22,107 nucleotides of DNA from assembly GCA_019594025.1 (NCBI GenBank), contig JAFDUB010000015.1, forward strand, positions 1 through 22,107. Direction: 5' to 3'. Shown one piece after another: positions 14,042 to 22,032 of the stretch (position 1 is the stretch's first letter; every line of letters starts with the position of its first letter). Origin of the DNA: Thermoplasmata archaeon. GTDB taxonomy: Archaea; Thermoplasmatota; Thermoplasmata; Halarchaeoplasmatales; Halarchaeoplasmataceae. Position numbers and translations under genes: made by a program. The notes beneath the pieces were generated by a model, which was not told the DNA's origin, made no database searches, and saw nothing but the letters and a program-made list of their open reading frames with translations.

Positions 14042-15448
14042 ATGAAGCAAAATGAGGGACCAATCCTCGGGAACGAAGAGCACTGGTTCAACCAGAAGCG
14101 AATCCTAGTTTTTATTTTCGCTGTTTTTTTATTCTTATTACCCTACCTACTAAACATAAACAGCTTAGATAACAACATGAAAGCCGCTCTTGGTATTCTT
14201 CTAGTAGCCGCGTTGTTTTGGATCACCGAAGTCATACCTCTATACGCAACCTCGCTGGTAATCGTGTTATTGCAGATAATGTTTATCAGCGAAGATGCAG
14301 TAAGCCCGAATGAAGCACTAGCACCCTTTTTCAATACCATCATCGCTCTTTTCTTCGGCGGCTTCGTTTTGGCTGCAGCGTTACAGCGATACAACGTGGA
14401 CATAAAACTGGCTAAAGAGATGCTCAAGAGATTCGGGAAGTCACCAAGGGGAGTTTTACTGGGCCTGATGGGTATAACCGCTTTCTTATCTATGTGGATG
14501 TCGAACACCGCTACAACAGCATTGATGGTCGCACTGGCAATCCCAATTTACACACAAATACCCAAGGAAGAAAAATTCACTAAGGCCATGATGCTGGGCA
14601 TACCATTCGCAGCTAATATAGGCGGTATGGCCACTCCTATAGGCACGCCGCCAAATGCCATAATTATCAATGAATTAGCAACGGCCCGGGAAGGATTTAC
14701 CCCGATCAATATCACCTTCTTGGAATGGATGATATTGGCCATACCTTTAACAGTGATAATGCTTCTATTCACTTACTTTCTCCTTTATTACTCTTACAAA
14801 CCCTCTCTGAAGAAATTAAACATCAAGCTGGATCACAGTAGTACCAAGGGTTTCTCAAAGAAACAATTATTCGTGTTGTTCGTGTTCGGCCTAACCGTAG
14901 CATTATGGTTAACTTCATCCGTACCTGTAGTCGATAACCTATTCAAGTCTGCTGGTATCATCGCACTGATTCCGGCGATCATATTTTTCAGCACTGGGTT
15001 GCTGGATAAGGATGATCTAGCCAAGCTTAACTGGAACGTGCTTTTGTTGATGGGTGGTGGTTTGTCTTTGGGCAATGCCATCGACTCTACGGGACTCGCC
15101 AGTTGGATAGTAGGACTTATCGATCACCACGCTTTGGGTATGATTATGGTTATAGTGGTATTTGCCGGCATCGCCATAGTTCTTTCGAGTTTCATGAGCA
15201 ACACCGCGACAGCGGCCGTGATGGCACCGATTATGATAATAGTTGGAATGGATTTAGGGGCCACTTTATCCATCATGGCGGCAATCGCCCTTTCCTGCTC
15301 TATGGCTATGGCTTTACCAGTGAGTACTCCACCCAATGCTATCGCCTATGGTCAGGATGTCATAGATATGAAGGATATGATAATAAACGGAATAATCATA
15401 GGCGTATTCGGTATAATCATGTTAACGTTGATATTCGGGCTGCTTTGA
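14042..15448 (+). CDS. DASS/SLC13-family anion:sodium symporter
   Basis: A 468-residue integral membrane protein with about eleven hydrophobic spans and no hydrophilic domains. The family takes up di- and tricarboxylates or sulfate with sodium ions. It has the two inverted-repeat Ser-Asn-Thr substrate/sodium motifs: MSNTATTALMV (Ser154-Thr156) with IGTPPNAI, and MSNTATAAVMAPI (Ser386-Thr388) with VSTPPNAIAYG. Both are intact, so transport should be functional. A dicarboxylate such as succinate or malate is the commonest substrate for SNT-type members, but sulfate cannot be excluded. It sits 52 nt upstream of the PLP enzyme gene, which has its own TATA-like box, so co-transcription is possible but not required. 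AGGTG precedes the ATG. Confidence 0.94.
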   Translation: MKQNEGPILGNEEHWFNQKRILVFIFAVFLFLLPYLLNINSLDNNMKAALGILLVAALFWITEVIPLYATSLVIVLLQIMFISEDAVSPNEALAPFFNTIIALFFGGFVLAAALQRYNVDIKLAKEMLKRFGKSPRGVLLGLMGITAFLSMWMSNTATTALMVALAIPIYTQIPKEEKFTKAMMLGIPFAANIGGMATPIGTPPNAIIINELATAREGFTPINITFLEWMILAIPLTVIMLLFTYFLLYYSYKPSLKKLNIKLDHSSTKGFSKKQLFVLFVFGLTVALWLTSSVPVVDNLFKSAGIIALIPAIIFFSTGLLDKDDLAKLNWNVLLLMGGGLSLGNAIDSTGLASWIVGLIDHHALGMIMVIVVFAGIAIVLSSFMSNTATAAVMAPIMIIVGMDLGATLSIMAAIALSCSMAMALPVSTPPNAIAYGQDVIDMKDMIINGIIIGVFGIIMLTLIFGLL

Positions 15449-15451
15449 AAA

Positions 15452-15460
15452 AATTTATAA
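15452..15460 (+). promoter_or_regulatory. Probable TATA box of the PLP enzyme / DUF1611 / GNAT operon
   Basis: AATTTATAA directly follows the transporter stop. Transcription would start near 15483, giving a leader of about 18 nt before the ATG at 15501. Confidence 0.5.
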
Positions 15461-15500
15461 GGTCAAAACTTAAAACCAATAGACATTATATGTGATTGAT

Positions 15501-16445
15501 ATGACTTATGGAATAGGTAAAACCTCGTTGATACCTGCACATACGCTGGGAAGAAAAATCGGGGCTGAGGAACTTTATTTGAAATTGGAAGGAGAAAATC
15601 CTACCGGTACCCACAAAGACCGTCTTGCCATACAGCACGTGGATGACGCAATTATACGCAACTACGATACGATCACCGTGGGCTCGTGTGGGAATTATGC
15701 TGTTGCCATATCATTCGTTGCCTGTAAATCATCATTACGGTGTGTGGTATTTATACCTAAAAATTACTCAGGCAGCTGCCGTTCATACCTAAAGGAATAC
15801 GGTGCAGAAATTCATACTGTAGATGGGGGTTACGAGGAAGCGGTTATAGCCAGCAGAAAGAGGGCTAAAGAAGAAGGGTGGTACGATGCCAATCCTGGAA
15901 ACAAAAATACGCCGACCTCTATGGTGGCCTACGTCGATATATCCGATGAGATACAGGTACAGCTGGGTGAAACACCAGCATCGATCTCGGTGCCCGTCGG
16001 TAACGGCACAACTATAGCCGGTATTCATCTTGGATACAGATTACTGTGGCATAAACACCGTGCTAAAGATATCCCGAGAATGATAGGTGCTTCCAGCAAG
16101 GGTAATAATGCGGTAATCGAGAGTTTTTTAAAGGGACTGCAGGAGATGGAGGATCTATCGCCGGAGGATATACGCGAAACAGAAGTTAACGAGCCTTTGT
16201 TAAACTGGCATGCGTACGATGGGCAGGAGGCGTTGAATGCCATCTACGACACCAGCGGCATCGCTTTGGGGCTGACCGACGAAGATTTATTGTATTATCA
16301 AAAGCTACTTAAAGAGGAGGATATAGATGCACTCCCAGCTTCCGCTGCCGCTTTAGGTGGGTTAAAAAGATTTTTAGAGGATAATGAATTAGAAGGGAAA
16401 CACGTAGTAGTGCTTACATCAGGTGTTAAAAATGTTCGGAATTAA
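15501..16445 (+). CDS. PLP-dependent enzyme, threonine-synthase-like (fold type II)
   Basis: A 314-residue enzyme of the tryptophan-synthase-beta fold. The PLP lysine is Lys39 in NPTGTHKDRLA; GSCGNYAVA is the substrate/asparagine loop and VPVGNGTTIAG the phosphate-binding glycine loop. The nearest family is threonine synthase and its homologues, but the protein is far shorter than usual archaeal ThrC (about 350-400 residues) and the lysine motif has Thr-His instead of Ser-Phe before the lysine. I do not assign it to threonine synthesis. Other fold-II activities (dehydratase, ammonia-lyase, beta-replacement or racemase) are open. The ATG at 15501 is preceded by GTGAT; the GTG at 15492 is probably part of that ribosome site. 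The 3' end overlaps the DUF1611 gene by 14 nt, so their products probably act together. Confidence 0.85.
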   Translation: MTYGIGKTSLIPAHTLGRKIGAEELYLKLEGENPTGTHKDRLAIQHVDDAIIRNYDTITVGSCGNYAVAISFVACKSSLRCVVFIPKNYSGSCRSYLKEYGAEIHTVDGGYEEAVIASRKRAKEEGWYDANPGNKNTPTSMVAYVDISDEIQVQLGETPASISVPVGNGTTIAGIHLGYRLLWHKHRAKDIPRMIGASSKGNNAVIESFLKGLQEMEDLSPEDIRETEVNEPLLNWHAYDGQEALNAIYDTSGIALGLTDEDLLYYQKLLKEEDIDALPASAAALGGLKRFLEDNELEGKHVVVLTSGVKNVRN

Positions 16446-17493
16446 AGAAAGGATACCCGCAATCATATTCTCAGAAGGAGAGTTCGGAGGATTGGATGGG
16501 AAAACCGCTAACGGACTAGTAAGGTTCTCCCCTAAGTACGAAATAATAGGGGTGATAGACAGCACTCAAAATAACAATTACGTTCATGAGGTGCTCGATG
16601 ATGTGGATGAAGAAATCCCTATATTCTCCACTCTGGAAGACGCTTTGGGAAAGATAGACAAGAAGCCAAGAGCCTTTATTAACGGTATAGCTAGGGACGG
16701 AGGCGCCTTTCCATACGAATACAAGAATGTCTTCCTGAGGGCTATGGATCATGGGATGGGCATTGTCACCGGAACTCAAGATTATCTCACCGACGATGAA
16801 GAGTTCGTTCAGCGGGCGACGGAACGAGGTGTAGATATCTGGGACGTGAGAAAACCCGTCGACGAGGCGCATTTTATTTCCGGAAAAATAAGGGTGGGTG
16901 GACTTCCACCGCGCATACATGTGGCCGGTACCGACTGTGCCATCGGTAAGCGAACTACCTGTGTAGAGATCTACAAGGAATTAAAAAGTAGGGGATATAA
17001 ACCCGCTTTCGTAGCCACCGGCCAAACCGGACTTATGCAGGGAGCTAATTACGGCACGCCCCTGGATGCGGTTAAAGGTGATTTTCTCAGCGGTAAGGTG
17101 GAGCACGAAGTGTGGAAGGCATCTCAGGATGCCGATATGGTGATAATCGAGGGGCAGGCCTGCATCACTCACCCTCAGGGTGGAGTCCCACTAGCACTCC
17201 TTAAGGGATGTCATCCTCACGGGGTGATAATACAGCATGCACCGGGCCGTGAGCAACTCGACGGACTGCCTAACTTTCCACCACCAAGCCTTGATGCGGA
17301 ATGGAAGACGATTGAATTCTTCTACCCTAATTCAATCTTCGCAATCACTATCAATCATGAAAACGGTATAGACCCTGATGAATGGGTAGAAAGATATGAG
17401 AAAAAATACGGTCTACCTGCGGCCGATATATTGGTACATGGGCCTGGAAAGATCGTAGATGCTATTGAAAAAAGGTTCCTTTCCCATGACTGA
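16432..17493 (+). CDS. DUF1611 P-loop protein (COG3367; DgcN-like)
   Basis: A 353-residue protein of the DUF1611 family. An N-terminal Rossmann-like half (AIIFSEGEFGGLDGKTANGLVRF, FINGIARDGG) is followed by a P-loop half with GTDCAIGKRTT (156-166), FVATGQTGLMQG, IIEGQACITHPQGG and IIQHAPGREQLDGLP. All conserved blocks known to me are present. One member, DgcN of a marine Pseudoalteromonas, is reported to N-acetylate D-glutamate, and homologues occur beside Ala/Glu epimerases. No epimerase is present here; a fold-II PLP enzyme takes that place. The start at 16432 follows AGGTG (16421-16425) by 6 nt; the GTG at 16423 belongs to that site. It overlaps the PLP gene by 14 nt and the GNAT gene by 8 nt. 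Substrate unknown. Confidence 0.88.
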   Translation: MFGIKERIPAIIFSEGEFGGLDGKTANGLVRFSPKYEIIGVIDSTQNNNYVHEVLDDVDEEIPIFSTLEDALGKIDKKPRAFINGIARDGGAFPYEYKNVFLRAMDHGMGIVTGTQDYLTDDEEFVQRATERGVDIWDVRKPVDEAHFISGKIRVGGLPPRIHVAGTDCAIGKRTTCVEIYKELKSRGYKPAFVATGQTGLMQGANYGTPLDAVKGDFLSGKVEHEVWKASQDADMVIIEGQACITHPQGGVPLALLKGCHPHGVIIQHAPGREQLDGLPNFPPPSLDAEWKTIEFFYPNSIFAITINHENGIDPDEWVERYEKKYGLPAADILVHGPGKIVDAIEKRFLSHD

Positions 17494-17896
17494 AGAATTG
17501 GTGTACGTAAAGGCTCACGAAGAAGAGACCGACAAGGTAGATGAATACGTAAATTTACTTTATTCTTATCTCCATCACTACATATCTGAAGAAGAATTGA
17601 GAGGGGATGTAGAGTACTGCTTCAATAGAGGTAGGGTAATCGGGGTGTATGAGAAATCACGATTGATAGGCGCCGTTGTTGGAGTGTATACACCCTTCTT
17701 TGAAGACTTTCACATAGCCCACCTTGCAGTCGAAAAAAGTCATCGTAAGAGAGGTATCGGACTGGAGCTAATGGAGCGGGTGGTACCGAAGGGGGCGTCT
17801 GTATCGGTGCATCTGAACATTGAAAATCCGAGTATCCAGCGATTCTACGAGCATATAGGATACAGAGCGACCCATATTCGTTTTAGGAAGGATTAG
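17486..17896 (+). CDS. GNAT-family N-acetyltransferase
   Basis: A 136-residue single-domain GNAT. The acetyl-CoA loop is HRKRGIGLELMERV after the strand AHLAVEKSHRKR; the C-terminal NPSIQRFYEHIGYRATH is the usual last helix and strand. The acceptor cannot be told; the context (DUF1611 and a PLP enzyme in overlapping frames) suggests a small amino compound rather than a protein. The ATG at 17486 overlaps the DUF1611 stop by 8 nt, in keeping with coupled translation; the in-frame ATG at 17459 lies deeper inside DUF1611 and is less likely. The 3' end overlaps the convergent PPDK gene by 14 nt. Confidence 0.88.
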   Translation: MTEELVYVKAHEEETDKVDEYVNLLYSYLHHYISEEELRGDVEYCFNRGRVIGVYEKSRLIGAVVGVYTPFFEDFHIAHLAVEKSHRKRGIGLELMERVVPKGASVSVHLNIENPSIQRFYEHIGYRATHIRFRKD

Positions 17897-20483
17897 ATTC
17901 AATTTTCGCCTGAGCGGCAGATATTCTTGCTATAGGTACTCTATAGGGTGAGCAGCTTACATAGTCGAGTCCAGTCTTAGACGAGAATTTGATGGATTTG
18001 GGTTCACCACCGTGCTCACCGCATATACCAATACTGAGTTTTTTGTTTACCTTTTTACCTTTTTCAACCGCAATTTCGACTAAAAAACCAACTCCATTTT
18101 CATCCAGCACCTGAAAGGGGTCCTCATCCAGTATACCCTGTTCTAGATAACTAGGGACGAAGGTACCTACGTCATCTCGACTAAATCCAAAGGTCATCTG
18201 AGTCAGATCGTTAGTTCCAAAAGAAAAGAAGTCCGCCTCCTCCGCTATCTTACCGGCGGTTAAAGCAGCCCTAGGTATCTCGATCATGGTACCTACTTTG
18301 AATTTTACTTTGTCGTTCTTTTTAGAAAATACCTTTTTAGCCGTAGGTTTGACAACCTTTTCTTTTAAAAACTTCAATTCGTTAACATCGCCAATCAGAG
18401 GTATCATTATCCTGGGTTTGACTTCTGCACCTTCATTTTTAGCCTCTATAGCGGCTTCGAGTATCGCTCGCACTTGCATTTTATAGATCTCGGGATAGAT
18501 TATACCAAGGCGGCATCCCCTGTGTCCCAGCATGGGATTTGCCTCTTCCAGCTTTGACACCTTTCTCTTGATATCCTCTAAATCCTTCCCGGTTCTTTCC
18601 GCAAGTTTTTTCTGAGATTCCGTATCTGTAGGAGCGAACTCATGTAGAGGGGGGTCCAACAGCCGTATTATAAGTGGATAGCCGTCCATCACTTTGAAGA
18701 GTTCGAGGAAATCCTCTTTTTGATAAGGGATGATTCTTTTCAGTGCTTCACTCCTATCTTCTTTAGATTCGGCTATTATCATCTCATGAACCGCTCCGAG
18801 ACGCTCCTCATCGAAAAACATGTGTTCAGTTCTGCATAACCCTATCCCTTCAGCGCCGAATTCCAATCCTTTCTTAGCGTCTTCTGGCGTATCCGCATTC
18901 ATCCAAACGCCTAGAGATCGTATCTCGTCTGCCCAAATGAGCATTTCCTGGAATTCCATGGAAAAATCTGGTTCTACTAACGGAGCTTCACCTACGATCA
19001 CCTCTCCAGTAGTTCCATCTATCGTTAGAATATCGTCCTTATGAACCGTTACATCACCGGTGATGAAAAGCTGATTTTCAAGGTCAATGGATATGGCTTC
19101 AGCACCGGCTACGCACGGTTGACCCATTCCTCTAGCAACCACTGCTGCATGAGAAGTCATACCTCCCCGGCTGGTTAGAACGCCCCGAGAAGCAGCTAAA
19201 CCGTGTATATCGTCCGGTGTGGTCTCAGGTCTAACCAGGATAATATCTTCCCCGTCATCGCCTCTCCTAGCGGCTTCATCGGTATTGAATACAACCTTAC
19301 CAGACGCAGCCCCGGGTGAAGCGTTCAATCCCTTTGCGATTTTATCCGTATCGGCCTTAGGATCTATACTTTTATGCAGCAGTTTTTCGATCTGGTTTCC
19401 CGTGACTCGGGTGATAGCGCTTTCTTTGGAGATTAAATCTTCCTTTGCCATATCATGTGCTATTTTCACCGCTGCGTTGGGCGTCCTCTTCCCGTTCCGG
19501 GTTTGTAATATATAAAGCTTACCGTCTTCTATTGTAAACTCCAGGTCCTGCATTTCTTTGTATTCGTTTTCGAGTATTTTACATACGTACTTTAGCTGAG
19601 AGTATATTTCTGGCATTATGTTTTTAAGCTCATCGAGGTGAAGGGGGGTCCTTATACCTGCAACCACATCTTCACCTTGAGCGTTCATTAGGAATTCACC
19701 GTAAACTTCATTCTCCCCTGTAGATGGATTTCTAGTGAAGGCCACACCACTACCGGATTCATCTCCAGTGTTACCAAAAACCATGGTCTGGACGTTGACC
19801 GCCGTACCCATATCGTGGGGTACATCGTTTAGTTCCCGATATTTGATAGCTCTTTTGTTGTTCCATGATTTGAATACGGACTTGACCGCCTCTAAGAGTT
19901 GTTCCCACGGATCTGAGGGGACGTCACCCACCAACTTTGAATATCTATCACACACCTCCTTCAGCGGATCAGCATCCAGATCTACATCCTTCTCTACATC
20001 GTTCTCTCTTTTCACCTCGTCCATCTTTGCCTCGAAATCGGAATGTGGTATGTCTCTCACTACCTCTCCGAACATATTCAGGAACCTTCGGTAACTATCG
20101 TACGCGAACCTTTCGTCCGTGAGTTTTTTTAATCCTTCTAAAGTATCATTATTTAGGCCTAGATTGAGAATGGTATCCATCATCCCCGGCATGGAAATGG
20201 CCGCACCGGAGCGAACAGAAACCAAGAGTGGGTTGTTTGGATCGCCAAACTTCTTACCAGTCTTTTTTTCCAATTCTTTCATCCTTTCTCTCATCTGCCC
20301 TTCAACTTCCTTTGGCAGCTTATCTTTCTTCAAATACTCTAAACAAGCTTCTGATGAGACCGTAAAACCAGGGGGTACTTCTAAACCAATAGATGTCATC
20401 TGTGCAAGGTTGGCACCTTTGCCCCCTAGAAGCTCTTTCATCTCTTTGTTACCTTCATCGAACGAATATACGTACTTTGCCAT
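17883..20483 (-). CDS. ppdK: Pyruvate, phosphate dikinase
   Basis: Interconverts pyruvate, ATP and phosphate with PEP, AMP and pyrophosphate, linking glycolysis and gluconeogenesis, often in anaerobes. The 866 residues show the N-terminal ATP-grasp (LLGGKGANLAQM, SVRSGAAISMPGMMDTILNLG), the swivelling domain with the phosphohistidine His445 in GGMTSHAAVVARGMGQP, and the C-terminal PEP barrel (GIGLCRTEHMF, MIEIPRAAL, FFSFGTNDLTQMTFG) with catalytic Cys821 in GICGEHGGEP. Both positions lie ten before those of the Clostridium symbiosum enzyme (455 and 831), so the enzyme appears complete and active. The ATG at 20483 is preferred to 20504 because a TATA box near 20517 places transcription at about 20491. 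It probably forms a single-gene unit, convergent with the GNAT gene. Confidence 0.97.
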   Translation of the reverse strand: MAKYVYSFDEGNKEMKELLGGKGANLAQMTSIGLEVPPGFTVSSEACLEYLKKDKLPKEVEGQMRERMKELEKKTGKKFGDPNNPLLVSVRSGAAISMPGMMDTILNLGLNNDTLEGLKKLTDERFAYDSYRRFLNMFGEVVRDIPHSDFEAKMDEVKRENDVEKDVDLDADPLKEVCDRYSKLVGDVPSDPWEQLLEAVKSVFKSWNNKRAIKYRELNDVPHDMGTAVNVQTMVFGNTGDESGSGVAFTRNPSTGENEVYGEFLMNAQGEDVVAGIRTPLHLDELKNIMPEIYSQLKYVCKILENEYKEMQDLEFTIEDGKLYILQTRNGKRTPNAAVKIAHDMAKEDLISKESAITRVTGNQIEKLLHKSIDPKADTDKIAKGLNASPGAASGKVVFNTDEAARRGDDGEDIILVRPETTPDDIHGLAASRGVLTSRGGMTSHAAVVARGMGQPCVAGAEAISIDLENQLFITGDVTVHKDDILTIDGTTGEVIVGEAPLVEPDFSMEFQEMLIWADEIRSLGVWMNADTPEDAKKGLEFGAEGIGLCRTEHMFFDEERLGAVHEMIIAESKEDRSEALKRIIPYQKEDFLELFKVMDGYPLIIRLLDPPLHEFAPTDTESQKKLAERTGKDLEDIKRKVSKLEEANPMLGHRGCRLGIIYPEIYKMQVRAILEAAIEAKNEGAEVKPRIMIPLIGDVNELKFLKEKVVKPTAKKVFSKKNDKVKFKVGTMIEIPRAALTAGKIAEEADFFSFGTNDLTQMTFGFSRDDVGTFVPSYLEQGILDEDPFQVLDENGVGFLVEIAVEKGKKVNKKLSIGICGEHGGEPKSIKFSSKTGLDYVSCSPYRVPIARISAAQAKIESNPS

Positions 20484-20511
20484 AGTTACCAAAAGGGTTA
20501 GCATGGAGATG

Positions 20512-20524
20512 AGTATAAAAAAAT
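20512..20524 (-). promoter_or_regulatory. Probable TATA box of ppdK
   Basis: The minus strand reads ATTTTTTTATACT, centred near 20517; transcription should begin near 20491. It lies directly behind the dnaG terminator tract. Confidence 0.55.
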
Positions 20525-20529
20525 TCTGG

Positions 20530-20537
20530 AAAAAAAA
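20530..20537 (-). terminator. T8 tract downstream of dnaG
   Basis: On the minus strand, eight Ts follow CTTC, 12 nt after the dnaG stop. This is a likely oligo-T terminator separating dnaG from ppdK. Confidence 0.5.
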
Positions 20538-20549
20538 GAAGAAATGGGT

Positions 20550-21761
20550 TTATGCGAGGTGGTCCTGAGAAATGAGGTCAAGAGAGGTGGGTAGTTTGGG
20601 GATGTTACCTATTCTTCTAGCTACCAAGGTAGACAGCTCTGCATCTGATGCCACATCCACTAATCTCTGGGTTATGATGCCATCAAAGACCACGGTTGAA
20701 CCGGTGTATTTATTCGATTTCAACTTGTCAGCCAGCTCACGTGTGGGAAGTTCATCCATTTTATTCCCTTCTGCATCGAGCAGGATGGCCTTTTTTTCGC
20801 CCTTGATTTGGGATAAAAGGGATTTAAAAAGCTTTGATTTTGATTGTTCCTTTTTTGGTTCCTCTTCAACCTGTTCTTTCTTCCGGGCTTTCCAACTCTT
20901 TTTTTTATGATTACCCTTCTTGCCTGTGTCCAAATCGTACATCTCTATGTACTGGTCTATAGGTATTTTACTCCGCAAACCTTTCATAATCTGCTTCTGG
21001 GTTAGTTCCTCTACCTCTGTATTATCAGGCGCCTGGGCCACGTAATCTATTTCCGCAGTTTCCAGAAGTTCCTTCAGTATTAGCAGACCACCACGGTCGC
21101 CGTCAACGAAGGCGGTTGTCACCCTTTCTGAAGACAGTTTTTTGATTGATTCGGGTATATTGGTCCCTTCGACCGCTATCGAGTTCTTTATACCATATTT
21201 CAGTAGATTTAAAACATCGGATCTTCCTTCAACCAATATTATGGCGTCGGAATCGTCCACGTTTGGTCCGGCGGGAAGTTTTGCTTCGCCGAACTCTGTT
21301 ATCTCCTCCATCTGAACTTCGGAACGGACCATCTCAGAGATATTACCAAGGGGGACATCGCCTTCCTCCATAACGTCGGTAAGCAATTCCTTAGCCCTCT
21401 CAACTATCTTTCTTCTCTTCGATTCCCTAACATCTCTGATTTCTTTTACGGAAATTTGAGCTTTACACGGACCCACTCTATCTATCGTCTCTAATGCAGC
21501 ACCCAATATCGAGGTTTCAACCAGGTCAAGGCTTGAGGGAAGGACTATGGTACCAGTGGACCTTCCTTTAGTAGAACTCACTTCTACCTCTATACGGCCC
21601 ATTCGTCCGCTTTTCTGGAGGTCACGAAGGTCAAGTTCGTCACCAAGAAGTCCTTCAGTTTGACCAAATATTGCACCTACGACATCCGGTTTTTCAACCA
21701 CTCCGTTAGCTACTAATTCCGTTTTGATTATGTATTTTGTTGTACTGGGATCTATATTCAT
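20550..21761 (-). CDS. dnaG: Archaeal DnaG-like protein (TOPRIM primase homologue)
   Basis: A 403-residue archaeal DnaG. The TOPRIM core has ILVEGRSDVLNLLKYG (Glu178) and AFVDGDRGG (Asp220, Asp222), the acidic residues that hold metal ions. The N-terminal 165 residues, beginning DPSTTKYIIKTELVANGVVEKPDVVGAIFGQTEG, are the domain specific to the archaeal family. A lysine/glutamate-rich linker (about 285-320) precedes a C-terminal domain of about 80 residues. Archaeal DnaG shows primase activity in some species but is best known as an exosome component that binds poly(A) RNA, so both roles should be kept open. The start at 21761 follows AGGTG by 6 nt; the in-frame GTG at 21770 is part of that site. 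A gap with a pair of inverted 14-bp repeats lies upstream. Confidence 0.96.
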   Translation of the reverse strand: MNIDPSTTKYIIKTELVANGVVEKPDVVGAIFGQTEGLLGDELDLRDLQKSGRMGRIEVEVSSTKGRSTGTIVLPSSLDLVETSILGAALETIDRVGPCKAQISVKEIRDVRESKRRKIVERAKELLTDVMEEGDVPLGNISEMVRSEVQMEEITEFGEAKLPAGPNVDDSDAIILVEGRSDVLNLLKYGIKNSIAVEGTNIPESIKKLSSERVTTAFVDGDRGGLLILKELLETAEIDYVAQAPDNTEVEELTQKQIMKGLRSKIPIDQYIEMYDLDTGKKGNHKKKSWKARKKEQVEEEPKKEQSKSKLFKSLLSQIKGEKKAILLDAEGNKMDELPTRELADKLKSNKYTGSTVVFDGIITQRLVDVASDAELSTLVARRIGNIPKLPTSLDLISQDHLA

Positions 21762-21787
21762 TATGAACACCTTTTTATGGTTTTTTT

Positions 21788-21923
21788 GAAAACAGTTGGA
21801 ACCTATCCCTTTCGCGATTTACCTAAGCTGAATGTGTTACAGCGTTTGTAAAGAGGGTGAATGTGAATATTAGATACGAAACATGATGAAGTATTAAGCT
21901 TCAATCGATTTCCAACTGATTTC
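21788..21923. repeat. Pair of inverted 14-bp repeats in the dnaG upstream region
   Basis: GAAAACAGTTGGAA (21788-21801) recurs as the reverse complement at 21910-21923 (reading GAAATCAGTTGGAA), 13 of 14 positions identical, with a 108-bp spacer. They lie in a 262-bp A/T-rich gap between divergent genes, so they could be a regulator's paired sites. Origin-type boxes or element ends are less likely. Apart from these and A/T-rich promoter-like patches the gap holds no reading frame of useful length. Confidence 0.6.
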
Positions 21924-22000
21924 ACTTAATTAGGAGACACTCCGTTATTTAAATATTTCGCATGCCGCATTATACTATGTTATTCTCCAAAAATTTCGTC

Positions 22001-22010
22001 AAGATTTAAG
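22001..22010 (+). promoter_or_regulatory. Possible TATA box of the right-edge gene
   Basis: AAGATTTAAG is centred near 22006, about 27 bp before the ATG at 22033, predicting a leaderless mRNA. Confidence 0.45.
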
Positions 22011-22032
22011 TACACCTTTTGATACTCATTTT

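Noticed and set aside
15103..15495. 130-codon plus-strand frame overlapping the transporter 3' end
   Set aside because: It is a shifted reading of the transporter's conserved second SNT region, with a composition unlike any protein family (rich in Arg, Tyr and Gly).
21878..21923. C/D-box-like guide RNA: ATGATGA (21883-21889), CTGA (21916-21919) and a possible GAAA/TTTC closing stem
   Set aside because: The 26 nt between the boxes is too short for two guides and shows no internal D' and C' boxes. No convincing promoter precedes it. It also overlaps the inverted repeat, which explains the stem.
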